Assembly (NCBI RefSeq): GCF_001625595.1
Contig: NZ_AUXT01000010.1
Span: forward strand, 1 to 41,806
Source of the DNA: Pseudoalteromonas luteoviolacea NCIMB 1942
Lineage (GTDB): Bacteria > Pseudomonadota > Gammaproteobacteria > Enterobacterales > Alteromonadaceae
Direction of reading: 5' to 3'
DNA: 41,806 nt
This document shows, piece by piece, positions 17,074-25,555 of this stretch. The translations under genes and the position numbers were made by a program. Each line of letters starts with the position of its first letter. Position 1 is the stretch's first letter. Below the pieces are notes generated by a model. The model did not search any database and was not told where the DNA came from. It saw only the letters and a list, made by a program, of their open reading frames with translations.

Positions 17074-18996
17074 ATGGGTAAAATTATTGGAATCGATTTA
17101 GGTACTACTAACTCTTGTGTAGCAGTATTAGATGGTGAGAACACGCGCGTTATTGAAAACGCTGAAGGCGATCGTACTACCCCGTCGATTATTGCATTTA
17201 CAGAAGAAGGCGAAACACTAGTAGGTCAACCGGCTAAGCGTCAAGCGGTTACAAACCCTACAAATACGCTTTATGCAATCAAGCGACTTATTGGCCGCCG
17301 TTTCGAAGACGATGAAGTACAACGTGACATCAGCATCATGCCATTCAACATTGTTAAAGCTGACAATGGCGATGCGTGGGTTGAAGTACGCGGCGAAAAA
17401 CGCGCTGCACCACAAATTTCTGCAGAAGTACTTAAGAAGATGAAAAAGACTGCTGAAGACTTCCTTGGTGAGGAAGTAACAGAAGCAGTAATCACGGTAC
17501 CTGCATATTTCAACGATTCACAACGTCAAGCAACTAAAGACGCTGGCCGTATCGCGGGTCTTGACGTTAAACGTATCATCAACGAGCCAACTGCTGCTGC
17601 TCTTGCTTACGGCATGGACAAAAAGCAAGGTGATAACGTAGTAGCTGTATATGACCTTGGTGGTGGTACTTTCGATATCTCAATCATTGAGATTGATGAA
17701 GTAGATGGCGAGCACACATTTGAAGTACTAGCTACTAATGGTGATACACACCTAGGTGGTGAAGACTTTGATAACCGTGTTATCAACTACCTAGTAGAAG
17801 AATTTAAGAAAGAGCAAGGTATTGACCTTAAGGTTGATCCGTTAGCGATGCAGCGTGTTAAAGAAGCTGCTGAAACAGCGAAGATTGAATTGTCATCTGC
17901 ACAGCAAACAGAAGTTAACCTTCCTTACGTAACTGCTGATGCGACTGGTCCTAAGCACATGAACGTTAAACTAACACGTGCTAAGTTAGAGTCACTTGTA
18001 GAAGATCTTGTAAATCAGTCTATCGAGCCGTTAAAGCGTGCACTTGCTGATGCTGACCTTTCTGTAAGCGACATAAATGACATCATCCTTGTAGGTGGTC
18101 AGACTCGTATGCCTCTAGTACAGACTAAGGTAGCAGAATTCTTCGGCAAAGAAGCGCGTAAGGATGTGAACCCAGACGAAGCTGTTGCTCTAGGTGCTGC
18201 TGTTCAAGGTGGTGTACTTTCTGGTGATGTTAAAGATGTACTACTGCTAGACGTTATCCCTCTGTCTCTAGGTATCGAGACAATGGGTCAAGTAATGACT
18301 GCACTTATCGAGAAAAATACCACTATTCCTACTAAGAAGTCGCAAGTATTCTCGACAGCTGAAGACAATCAGTCAGCAGTAACTATCCACGTATTGCAAG
18401 GTGAGCGTAAGCGTTCAACTGATAACAAGTCATTGGGTCAGTTTAACCTTGAAGGTATTCGACCTGCACAGCGTGGTGCTCCGCAAATCGAAGTAACATT
18501 TGATGTTGATGCTGATGGTATCTTACATGTATCTGCAAAAGACAAAGATACAGGCAAAGAGCAGAAAATCACAATTCAAGCTTCTTCAGGTCTGAGCGAT
18601 GATGAAGTAGAAAAAATGGTACGTGATGCAGAAGCAAATGCTGAAGAAGATAAGAAGTTTGAAGAGTTAGTTGGTGCACGTAACCAAGCTGACGCACTTG
18701 TACACGCAACTCGCAAGCAAGTAGAAGAAGCAGGTGAAGCACTTCCAGCTGATGACAAAACAGCAATCGAAGGCGCTCTAACAGAACTTGAAGCTGCAAT
18801 CAAAGGTGATAGCAAAGAAGATATCGATGCTAAAACGCAAGCACTTGCTGAAAAGTCTCAAAAGCTAATGGAAATTGCACAAGCTAACGCTCAGGCACAG
18901 CAAGCAGGTCCAGAAGCTGGTGCTCAATCAGGTTCAGCTAAAGCAGACGACGATGTAGTTGACGCTGAGTTTGAAGAAGTTAAAGACAACAAGTAA
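17074..18996 (+). CDS. dnaK: Chaperone DnaK (Hsp70)
   Basis: Protein of 640 residues starting at the ATG at 17074, preceded by GGAG with nine bases of spacing; the family N terminus [18 protein letters not shown] is exact. The ATPase domain shows [23 protein letters not shown] and [10 protein letters not shown]; the linker is [15 protein letters not shown]; the substrate-binding part and helical lid follow, ending in the conserved acidic tail [16 protein letters not shown]. DnaK binds unfolded peptide in the cytoplasm with DnaJ and GrpE. The codon choice is even and third positions favour A/T, as in a highly expressed gene here. grpE is not next to it. dnaJ follows after 119 bases with a strong hairpin between. 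Confidence 0.99.
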   Translation: MGKIIGIDLGTTNSCVAVLDGENTRVIENAEGDRTTPSIIAFTEEGETLVGQPAKRQAVTNPTNTLYAIKRLIGRRFEDDEVQRDISIMPFNIVKADNGDAWVEVRGEKRAAPQISAEVLKKMKKTAEDFLGEEVTEAVITVPAYFNDSQRQATKDAGRIAGLDVKRIINEPTAAALAYGMDKKQGDNVVAVYDLGGGTFDISIIEIDEVDGEHTFEVLATNGDTHLGGEDFDNRVINYLVEEFKKEQGIDLKVDPLAMQRVKEAAETAKIELSSAQQTEVNLPYVTADATGPKHMNVKLTRAKLESLVEDLVNQSIEPLKRALADADLSVSDINDIILVGGQTRMPLVQTKVAEFFGKEARKDVNPDEAVALGAAVQGGVLSGDVKDVLLLDVIPLSLGIETMGQVMTALIEKNTTIPTKKSQVFSTAEDNQSAVTIHVLQGERKRSTDNKSLGQFNLEGIRPAQRGAPQIEVTFDVDADGILHVSAKDKDTGKEQKITIQASSGLSDDEVEKMVRDAEANAEEDKKFEELVGARNQADALVHATRKQVEEAGEALPADDKTAIEGALTELEAAIKGDSKEDIDAKTQALAEKSQKLMEIAQANAQAQQAGPEAGAQSGSAKADDDVVDAEFEEVKDNK

Positions 18997-19008
18997 TTGT
19001 TGACTGTT

Positions 19009-19042
19009 AAGGGCGCGCAGCGGTATCGCTAGACGCGCCCTT
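19009..19042 (+). terminator. Hairpin between dnaK and dnaJ (attenuator or partial terminator)
   Basis: AAGGGCGCG pairs with CGCGCCCTT, with an inner AGCG/CGCT stem, so nearly the whole segment folds. It is followed by TTAGTATTTTT. It sits 12 bases after the dnaK stop and should lower dnaJ transcription relative to dnaK or shield the dnaK message end. Confidence 0.8.
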
Positions 19043-19115
19043 AGTATTTTTAAAATTTGGCTCAGTATATCGGGGTTGACCCGAAGAGTTGTCTTGTAAG
19101 AGTAGTGTGATAACT

Positions 19116-20252
19116 ATGTCAAAACGTGATTATTACGAAGTATTGGGCGTATCAAAAGACGCTAGCGAACGTGATATTAAAAAGGCGTATAAGCGCCTAG
19201 CTATGAAATATCACCCAGACCGTACTGCGGGTGATGAAGCTTTAGAAGCTAAATTCAAAGAAGTAAAAGAAGCGTACGAAGTCCTAACGGATAGTAAAAA
19301 ACGCCAGATGTATGATCAATACGGCCATGCAGCGTTTGAGCAAAACGGTGGTGGAGGCCATGGCGGATTCGGTGGTGGAGCCGACTTTGGCGATATTTTC
19401 GGGGACGTATTCGGTGATATTTTTGGAGGCGGTGGCGGCCGTCGTCAATCAAGACAGCAACGTGGTGCTGACTTAAGATATAGCTTAGACCTATCGCTTG
19501 AAGAAGCAGTTAAAGGTAAAGATGTAGAGATCAAAGTTCCTACATGGGTTAGCTGCGAGCCTTGTGATGGCAGTGGTGCAAAAGCTGGCTCTAAACCAAA
19601 AACATGTACAACTTGTCACGGTGCAGGTCAAGTACAAATGCGCCAGGGTTTCTTTGCTGTTCAGCAAACATGTCCAACCTGTCAGGGTACTGGTCAGGTA
19701 ATTTCTGATCCTTGTAACAAATGTCATGGCCAAGGTCGCGTAGAAAAGACTAAGACTTTATCTGTTAAGATCCCAGCGGGCGTTGATACCGGTGACCGCA
19801 TCAGACTTTCTGGAGAAGGCGAGGCTGGCATGCATGGTGCACCAGCGGGAGATCTGTACGTACAAGTATCTGTACGAGAGCACCCGATATTTGTGCGCGA
19901 TGGTAACAATTTATACTGCGAAGTGCCAATCAGTTATACTACTGCGGCGCTAGGTGGTGAGATCGAAGTCCCAACACTAGATGGTCGTGCGAACCTGAAG
20001 ATACCTACTGAAAGTCAAACGGGTAAAATGTTCCGCATGAGAGGCAAGGGTGTAAAGTCTGTTCGAAGTGGCTCTGTAGGTGATTTAATTTGTAAGGTTG
20101 TTATCGAAACACCGGTAAACCTTAACGATCGTCAAAAAGAGTTATTACGTGAACTTGAAGAAAGCATGAGTGGTGATACAAGTAAAAATCGCCCTAAAGC
20201 TCAAGGGTTCTTCGATGGCGTTAAAAAGTTCTTTGATGACTTAACCAAGTAG
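19116..20252 (+). CDS. dnaJ: Co-chaperone DnaJ (Hsp40)
   Basis: Protein of 378 residues with ATG at 19116 ([15 protein letters not shown]). The J domain has the HPD tripeptide in [11 protein letters not shown] Gly/Phe-rich linker follows ([16 protein letters not shown]). The zinc-binding region has all four CxxCxGxG repeats: [24 protein letters not shown] and CNKCHGQG. The C-terminal substrate-binding domain is complete to the end. It stimulates the DnaK ATPase and delivers unfolded proteins. It is downstream of dnaK and ends at a strong terminator. In many gammaproteobacteria dapB or carA follows; here it does not. Confidence 0.99.
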   Translation: MSKRDYYEVLGVSKDASERDIKKAYKRLAMKYHPDRTAGDEALEAKFKEVKEAYEVLTDSKKRQMYDQYGHAAFEQNGGGGHGGFGGGADFGDIFGDVFGDIFGGGGGRRQSRQQRGADLRYSLDLSLEEAVKGKDVEIKVPTWVSCEPCDGSGAKAGSKPKTCTTCHGAGQVQMRQGFFAVQQTCPTCQGTGQVISDPCNKCHGQGRVEKTKTLSVKIPAGVDTGDRIRLSGEGEAGMHGAPAGDLYVQVSVREHPIFVRDGNNLYCEVPISYTTAALGGEIEVPTLDGRANLKIPTESQTGKMFRMRGKGVKSVRSGSVGDLICKVVIETPVNLNDRQKELLRELEESMSGDTSKNRPKAQGFFDGVKKFFDDLTK

Positions 20253-20263
20253 AATATCTAATC

Positions 20264-20288
20264 AAAACGGCGCCACTGGCGCCGTTTT
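20264..20288. terminator. Bidirectional terminator after dnaJ
   Basis: AAAACGGCGCC and GGCGCCGTTTT form a perfect 11-bp stem with a 3-base loop. T-runs occur on both strands. It serves dnaJ and the convergent small membrane-protein gene. Confidence 0.93.
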
Positions 20289-20293
20289 ACCTC

Positions 20294-20515
20294 TCAGTCT
20301 AAAATTACGAGATAATCCATATCGTCGTTGCATCGGCACAGTAGGTCCGATCGGTCTTCTCCTGAAATCAGTGTTCCAGAGCGACACCCTAAGACTTCAC
20401 ATTTTTCATTACAAGCCAACCTGTCAAGCCAAAAGTGGTACTCGTTACTTAAAAAAAACACCACCAAACATGCGCAAATGATCATGCTTAATGCTTTTAC
20501 AACTTGAACACTCAT
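20294..20515 (-). CDS. Small cysteine-rich membrane or exported protein, unknown
   Basis: A 73-residue reading frame. It starts with a hydrophobic helix (about residues 6-23, VKALSMIICACLVVFFLS), followed by a soluble part of about 50 residues. Five cysteines lie after the helix, in the pattern C-x3-C-x4-C-x15-C-x-C, and two more lie within it. I recognise no family. The start is preceded by GAGAAAAG, a weak ribosome site. Its position against the shared terminator after dnaJ supports a real transcript. It could be a periplasm-facing protein with disulfides or a metal site; that is inference. Confidence 0.55.
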   Translation of the reverse strand: MSVQVVKALSMIICACLVVFFLSNEYHFWLDRLACNEKCEVLGCRSGTLISGEDRSDLLCRCNDDMDYLVILD

Positions 20516-20777
20516 GTTACTTTTCTCACTCGGCTATTGATGCTTTTAGAACCGTGTCGCAGTAAAGATAAGCATTAGGTGCTCGTGGTTCAATAAGCGT
20601 TTGCCGATATATACTACTCTAGTAGACAATCCCATATTGTCGAGCATATTTTAGTATAATATGAGCTTTATTTTGCTACCTGAAAATGATTGTAATACAC
20701 GAAAGAAAAGGCGTTTGAAAAGAGTTGGGACGCAAAGCGATAACTCAATATTTCGTTAGTTTTATCAAGGAGGCGTG

Positions 20778-21236
20778 ATGACCCCCGCAATAAATTTATT
20801 GAAACAGCAGAAGGTAGACTTTGAAGTGTTAAAGTTTAGGCACGACCCTAGTCTGTCCAATTATGCTCAAGAAGCGGCGACAAAGCTTAACCTAGATGAG
20901 CAGCAAGTGTTTAAAACTTTGGTCATAGATGTCGACGGAGCGCTATACATAGGTATAACACCAGCGAGTCAACAAGTTGATTTGAAGTCTTTTGCAAAGT
21001 CGATTTGTGGTAAAAAAGCACAAATGGCTGATAAAAATAGGGCGCAAACTGCGACAGGCTACCTTTTAGGGGGAATAAGCCCCTTTGGGCATAAGAAGAA
21101 TATCCCAGTTGTGCTTCATGAAACGGCAAAGAAATATCCCAATATTTATGTCAGTGGCGGACGTCGTGGTCTAGAAATTTCTATATGCCCGAATATATTA
21201 ATTAAGATTACAAAAGCAACGCTTGCTACTTTTTAA
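20778..21236 (+). CDS. ybaK: YbaK/EbsC-family Cys-tRNA(Pro) deacylase
   Basis: Protein of 152 residues. AAGGAGG at 20767-20773 places the start at the ATG at 20778, not the adjacent in-frame GTG. The fold is the YbaK/ProX editing domain: NYAQEAATKLNLDEQQVFKTLVI with the key lysine, then GYLLGGISPFGHKKNIPVVL and YVSGGRRGLEISICP, which are hallmark stretches. The enzyme hydrolyses Cys-tRNA(Pro) made by mischarging prolyl-tRNA synthetase. It has its own strong ribosome site and no obvious operon partner. Confidence 0.95.
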   Translation: MTPAINLLKQQKVDFEVLKFRHDPSLSNYAQEAATKLNLDEQQVFKTLVIDVDGALYIGITPASQQVDLKSFAKSICGKKAQMADKNRAQTATGYLLGGISPFGHKKNIPVVLHETAKKYPNIYVSGGRRGLEISICPNILIKITKATLATF

Positions 21237-21427
21237 CCAGATTTGTCTATAATTCGCAATAGTCAAACAAAAAAAAGTTGTGTTCAAAAATTTCAGCGTA
21301 CATGTGTAAGCTATTAATTCTGGGCTACTTTTCCGCATAGTTTAGCTAATTCAGTAAAAATATCGTTAATTTTTTCATTTGAGCAATTGATCTAATTTTA
21401 TTTTTATGCCGTAATGTAGGTATATCT

Positions 21428-21444
21428 ATCTGGTCGGATGAGTT
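21428..21444 (+). promoter_or_regulatory. FadR-type operator immediately before fadE
   Basis: ATCTGGTCGGATGAGTT fits the FadR operator pattern (AnCTGGTCnGAynwGTT) closely. It ends four bases before the fadE ATG, so a bound repressor would cover the ribosome-site region of the gene and probably block transcription just past its start. FadR normally represses beta-oxidation genes and is released by acyl-CoA. Confidence 0.7.
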
Positions 21445-21448
21445 TATT

Positions 21449-23701
21449 ATGAGTTTAAGAACACAGCTAAGAAAAATATTGCCAAGCATTTCAACCACAG
21501 AACAAGAGGCGTTAGACGCAGGGGATGTTTGGCTTGAAGGCTCTATCTATCAAGGAAAGCCAGATTTTGGCACATTAAGAGCGGTATCTGAAGCTAAGCT
21601 ATCAGCTGATGAGCAAGCATTTTTGGATGGCCCTGTTAAAACTTTAATGTCGATGATCGACGAAAATCAGATCCAAAATTCTAAGCACTTGCCTGATCAC
21701 ATCTTAGATTTCTTGAAACAAGAAAGATTTTTCTCGCTAATTATACCAAAACAATATGGGGGCCTTGAGTTTAGTCCTTATGCAAACTCAACAATCGTTG
21801 GTACGATAGCTACGAAGTCGTCAGCAGTTGCTGTAACTGTTATGGTACCAAATTCACTAGGTCCTGGAGAGTTATTACTTCATTACGGTACAGCGGAGCA
21901 GCAAGCCCACTATCTGCCAAGACTTGCTAACGGACGCGATATCCCTTGCTTTGCCTTGACTAGCCCAGAAGCTGGCTCTGATGCAGGTGGCATTCCAGAC
22001 CAAGGGATCGTTACTAAAGGCATGTACGAGGGCAAAGAAGTACTGGGCCTAGAAGTAACTTGGGACAAGCGTTATATCACACTTGCACCTATTGCAACGG
22101 TACTTGGTTTAGCATTTAAAGTATTTGACCCAGAAGGTTTGTTGGGCGGTAAAGAATCACTGGGTATTACTTGCGCGTTAATACCGAAGTCCCACTCAGG
22201 TGTCGAACTTGGAAACAGACATGACCCGATGGGTATCCGTTTTTACAACGGTACAACTCGCGGTAAGAAAGTATTTATTCCAATGGATTTCATCATTGGA
22301 GGTCAAAAGAATATTGGTCGTGGTTGGCAAATGCTGGTTAGTTGCTTAGGAGCGGGCAGAGGGATTTCTCTTCCAGCACTTGGGGTGTCATCTAGTCAGG
22401 TCGCCCTGAAATCAGCATCAGAATATGCCGCGGTACGTGAACAGTTTGGTCTTGCAATTGGCCAGTTTGAAGGTATTCAAGAAAAGCTCGCTGATATCGC
22501 TGGTAAAGCGTATTTACAAGAGTCTATGCGTGTTCTGACTACCGAAGGTTTAGGCATGGGCTTAAAGCCTTCAGTCGTCACTGCAATTGCAAAATATCAT
22601 ATGACTGAACTCGGCCGTGATGTATTGGACTCTGCAATGGACATCTTAGCGGGTAAAGCTATCCAAAACGGTCCTCAAAACACATTGGCCAGTGGCTATG
22701 TAGCTCAGCCAATTGCAATTACGGTTGAGGGAGCTAATATTCTGACTCGAAACCTGATGATTTTCGGTCAGGGGGTGATGCGTTGTCACCCATATCTGCA
22801 AAGTATGGTCGAGTCAATTCATAGCGAGTCTCCGACGGCTGATAAAGAGTTTAATAAGAGCCTTAGAAAGACCATTGGATATAGTGTAGGTAATGGGTTT
22901 AGAGCCTTTAAGCTAGGTGCTTTTCCATTCTTAGCGTCAGGTACATCAAGATTACCTGAAGTAGTAGAGTACGAAAAGGCTGCCCAACAGTTATCTGCAA
23001 AACTTGCTGTTTATGCCGACTTCTCACTGCTTGTGCTAGGCGGCAAGTTGAAGCAAGCAGAGTTATTGTCAGCAAGACTTGGTGATGTGATGAGCTTTGT
23101 GTATGCAGCTATGGCGTCCATTCGCTACTACGAGCAAAAAGTGTCTGAGAGTGACAGAGCCCAAGCAGCACCTTATTTCCATTACGCGACGCGCTACGCA
23201 CTTGCAGAAGCTGAGAAAGCGTTACACAAGTTCTTGGATAACTTCCCAAACGCTGCAGCTAGACGATTTATGCGAATCGCTACGGTGAACTTTACACATC
23301 GCATGCCTAAAATTAGCGATGACATGATCCGTGAATTAGCAAAAGCTGCACAACTAGATACTGCGTTTAAACAGCAAATTACTCACTTAGTTAAGCCAAC
23401 GCCAGACGATGGGCATGACATTAATGAGCAAGCTTATAAAGCAAAAATGGCTTGCTTAGAGTCACTTGCAAAAGTCAAAAAGGCATTGAAACGCAAAGAA
23501 ATTAAAGCAGGTGTTAGCTTTGATGAAACGCTAAATAATGCTTTTGTTGCCCATGTAGTTAATGAGCAAGAATACATCAAGCTTGTCGACTATAACCGCA
23601 AGCGTGAAAAAGCAATACGCGTAGATGAGTATGATTTTGATTTAAACCTTATCGCCGATGAAAAAATTGACGAGGGGCTAAAAACAGCAATTAATCAGTA
23701 A
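21449..23701 (+). CDS. fadE: Acyl-CoA dehydrogenase FadE
   Basis: Protein of 750 residues. It carries the FadE layout: an acyl-CoA dehydrogenase core (FALTSPEAGSDAGGIPDQG, GAGRGISLPALG, the catalytic-Glu region AITVEGANILTRNLMIFGQGV) followed by the C-terminal DUF1974 domain (from about residue 470). It carries out the first step of fatty-acid beta-oxidation, making trans-2-enoyl-CoA with FAD. E. coli FadE is about 814 residues and has hydrophobic N-terminal helices; here the protein starts directly with a soluble-looking region, so it lacks that part. A FadR-type site precedes the start and a strong terminator follows. Confidence 0.96.
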   Translation: MSLRTQLRKILPSISTTEQEALDAGDVWLEGSIYQGKPDFGTLRAVSEAKLSADEQAFLDGPVKTLMSMIDENQIQNSKHLPDHILDFLKQERFFSLIIPKQYGGLEFSPYANSTIVGTIATKSSAVAVTVMVPNSLGPGELLLHYGTAEQQAHYLPRLANGRDIPCFALTSPEAGSDAGGIPDQGIVTKGMYEGKEVLGLEVTWDKRYITLAPIATVLGLAFKVFDPEGLLGGKESLGITCALIPKSHSGVELGNRHDPMGIRFYNGTTRGKKVFIPMDFIIGGQKNIGRGWQMLVSCLGAGRGISLPALGVSSSQVALKSASEYAAVREQFGLAIGQFEGIQEKLADIAGKAYLQESMRVLTTEGLGMGLKPSVVTAIAKYHMTELGRDVLDSAMDILAGKAIQNGPQNTLASGYVAQPIAITVEGANILTRNLMIFGQGVMRCHPYLQSMVESIHSESPTADKEFNKSLRKTIGYSVGNGFRAFKLGAFPFLASGTSRLPEVVEYEKAAQQLSAKLAVYADFSLLVLGGKLKQAELLSARLGDVMSFVYAAMASIRYYEQKVSESDRAQAAPYFHYATRYALAEAEKALHKFLDNFPNAAARRFMRIATVNFTHRMPKISDDMIRELAKAAQLDTAFKQQITHLVKPTPDDGHDINEQAYKAKMACLESLAKVKKALKRKEIKAGVSFDETLNNAFVAHVVNEQEYIKLVDYNRKREKAIRVDEYDFDLNLIADEKIDEGLKTAINQ

Positions 23702-23712
23702 CCTTCCTTTTT

Positions 23713-23738
23713 CACCCGCTTATATCTATAAGCGGGTG
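23713..23738 (+). terminator. Terminator of fadE
   Basis: CACCCGCTTATA and TATAAGCGGGTG form a perfect 12-bp stem with a two-base centre, which must open to a slightly larger loop. It is preceded by TTTTT and followed by TTTC, 12 bases after the fadE stop. Confidence 0.85.
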
Positions 23739-23779
23739 TTTCATATAAACTGCACGAAAAGTTTCAATGATTAAAACAG

Positions 23780-24730
23780 ATGCAGCCCATTCTTTACGAA
23801 CAATTTCTTAATACTCGAAGTACCGATCAGTGTTTAGCGCTTTGGAATGGATGTGGCACGTTAGAAAAGTTTTCGATTGGCAGCCAATGTTATGTAGCAA
23901 AGGTGACTCAAGTTCCAGAAGACTTGCAGCATAGTAGTATTAAGCAAACGCGTTTTTCTCTTAATCGAAAAGTTAGAAGCTACGAAAAAGAGCAAATGTT
24001 TTACCAACATTGTGCGGATGCTTTGAAAGGTGTCTGTAACGTACCAAAAATGTTTGAGCTACATGCCGAACGCGGATTGTTTGTTACATTGCTTGAAGAT
24101 TACGAAGCTAAAGGGTTCATAAATAAAAATTCTGCATGTACAGAAGATATACTTAAGATAATTGAGTGGCTGGCGAATTTTCATGCTACTTGGATGGAAA
24201 ACTCTCAGGAACACTCGAAATTTGAACAATATGGGGCTGGTAATTATTGGCACCTCAAAACTCGGCCAGATGAGTTTAAAAAAATGCCTGATGGGTTGCT
24301 CAAGCAGAACGCTCACATTATCGATGATGCTTTATCGTCGACAAATTTCACAACTATGATCCATGGTGATGCCAAGCTTGCAAACTTTGCTTTTGATAGC
24401 AAAGGTGTGCTCGGTTACGACTTTCAGCATGTGGGAGTCGGGATTGGGTTGTCAGATGTAATGTTATTGCTGACTACCGTACTGGATAATCAAGGTTTAG
24501 AAGCGCGATGCGAATCGATGTTAGACGCGTATTTTAGAGCGTTAACAACGCAATTGAGAAAAGCGCACGGTGAAATAGACGGAAAACAAGTCGAAAGTGA
24601 GTGGAGACCTTTGTGGCCAATAATCTGGGCTGATTTTCATCGTTTTTTGGCTGGATGGAAGCCAGAACATCATAAAATCAATAATTATATGACGGCGCAG
24701 TCTAACCACATGCTAATTAAGAGGCGTTAA
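23780..24730 (+). CDS. Phosphotransferase of the APH/ecdysteroid-kinase-like superfamily
   Basis: Protein of 316 residues with a kinase-like fold. The catalytic loop is MIHGDAKLANFAF (HGDxxxxN) and the metal-binding aspartate is in GYDFQHVGVG. LVTLLEDYEAKGF before it fits the hinge of small-molecule kinases such as choline or ecdysteroid kinases (EcKinase/DUF1679). The acceptor is unknown; aminoglycosides are only one of many possibilities and no resistance role should be assumed. The EamA transporter gene starts six bases after its stop on the same strand, so the two are probably one operon. Confidence 0.83.
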   Translation: MQPILYEQFLNTRSTDQCLALWNGCGTLEKFSIGSQCYVAKVTQVPEDLQHSSIKQTRFSLNRKVRSYEKEQMFYQHCADALKGVCNVPKMFELHAERGLFVTLLEDYEAKGFINKNSACTEDILKIIEWLANFHATWMENSQEHSKFEQYGAGNYWHLKTRPDEFKKMPDGLLKQNAHIIDDALSSTNFTTMIHGDAKLANFAFDSKGVLGYDFQHVGVGIGLSDVMLLLTTVLDNQGLEARCESMLDAYFRALTTQLRKAHGEIDGKQVESEWRPLWPIIWADFHRFLAGWKPEHHKINNYMTAQSNHMLIKRR

Positions 24731-24736
24731 CTATTC

Positions 24737-25555
24737 ATGGAGTTTGCTCTTGTAAGTGCTTTATTTTGGGTAGGGTTTGACTACACACGCAAGCGCTTGG
24801 CTGCCTTTTTCCCAGCTCCTCTAATGTCGGTCGTTTTTAGCGCCTTAGTATTACCGTGTTACTTGATCTATTGGTTTTATGCAGATAAATCCGTCCCTGC
24901 TTTTCAATACTTTTATCCAGCGACAATCAGTGGCTTATTAGCAGGCATTGGCAGTGTCAGTTTTATCCGAGCCTTAGCTGTTGGTAAAGTAGCAGTGATG
25001 CTACCTATGCTTTCTTTAACTCCCGTAATTTCTGGCGTTTTCGCTTGGATATGGCTAGGTGAGTCATTAAGTTTTATTGAGGTTTCAGCCATTGCTGTTT
25101 TGGTGAGTGCTTCATTTATTCTGCAAGGTGGTAAGCTTACTTTTATAGAGCCGGGCAGCGGTTATATATTGCTAACGTCAATGTGTTGGGGTTGTTGTAT
25201 TGTGTTTGATAAGCAGGCACTGAAGCTCAGCTCCATAGAGTTTCATGTTGTTTATATCACTCTTGTTGTGCTCGTTTTTAATGGATTGCTATTTAGACCA
25301 AAAATTGATCTGTCTAAATTGGTACAATATGCGGGTCTATGGGTGAGTGCAGCAGCTTGCTTCTCGTTTGCTGTTACGCTTCAATTTGTCGCATTGTTAG
25401 AAATCCAGCCCGGTATTTTGGAAGCGTTAAAGCGTGCTATTGGCATTATCGGTGCAGGCTTGATAGGGGTATATTTGTTTCAAGAAAAGTTAACCCCAAC
25501 ACAGTGGTCCTGCATTGGGGTTATTTTAGTAACTAGTGTAATCTTTTCTATTTGA
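24737..25555 (+). CDS. EamA/DMT-superfamily membrane transporter
   Basis: Protein of 272 residues, hydrophobic throughout, with about ten TM helices in two halves. Each half has the EamA-type layout. GKVAVMLPMLSLTPVISGVFAWIWLGESLS in the first half and a C-terminal ALKRAIGIIGAGLIGVYLFQEKL in the second are typical of drug/metabolite exporters. The substrate is not known. The start lies six bases after the phosphotransferase stop. The stop abuts the stop of the convergent protease gene with no base between. Confidence 0.87.
   Translation: MEFALVSALFWVGFDYTRKRLAAFFPAPLMSVVFSALVLPCYLIYWFYADKSVPAFQYFYPATISGLLAGIGSVSFIRALAVGKVAVMLPMLSLTPVISGVFAWIWLGESLSFIEVSAIAVLVSASFILQGGKLTFIEPGSGYILLTSMCWGCCIVFDKQALKLSSIEFHVVYITLVVLVFNGLLFRPKIDLSKLVQYAGLWVSAAACFSFAVTLQFVALLEIQPGILEALKRAIGIIGAGLIGVYLFQEKLTPTQWSCIGVILVTSVIFSI

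Noticed and set aside
18569..18815. Two minus-strand frames within dnaK
   Set aside because: They are low-complexity (Leu- or Ser/Ala-rich) mirror images of the dnaK coding strand, not genes.
23780..24730. Aminoglycoside resistance gene
   Set aside because: The HGDxxxxN loop shows only the superfamily. The context and the rest of the sequence point to a general small-molecule kinase.
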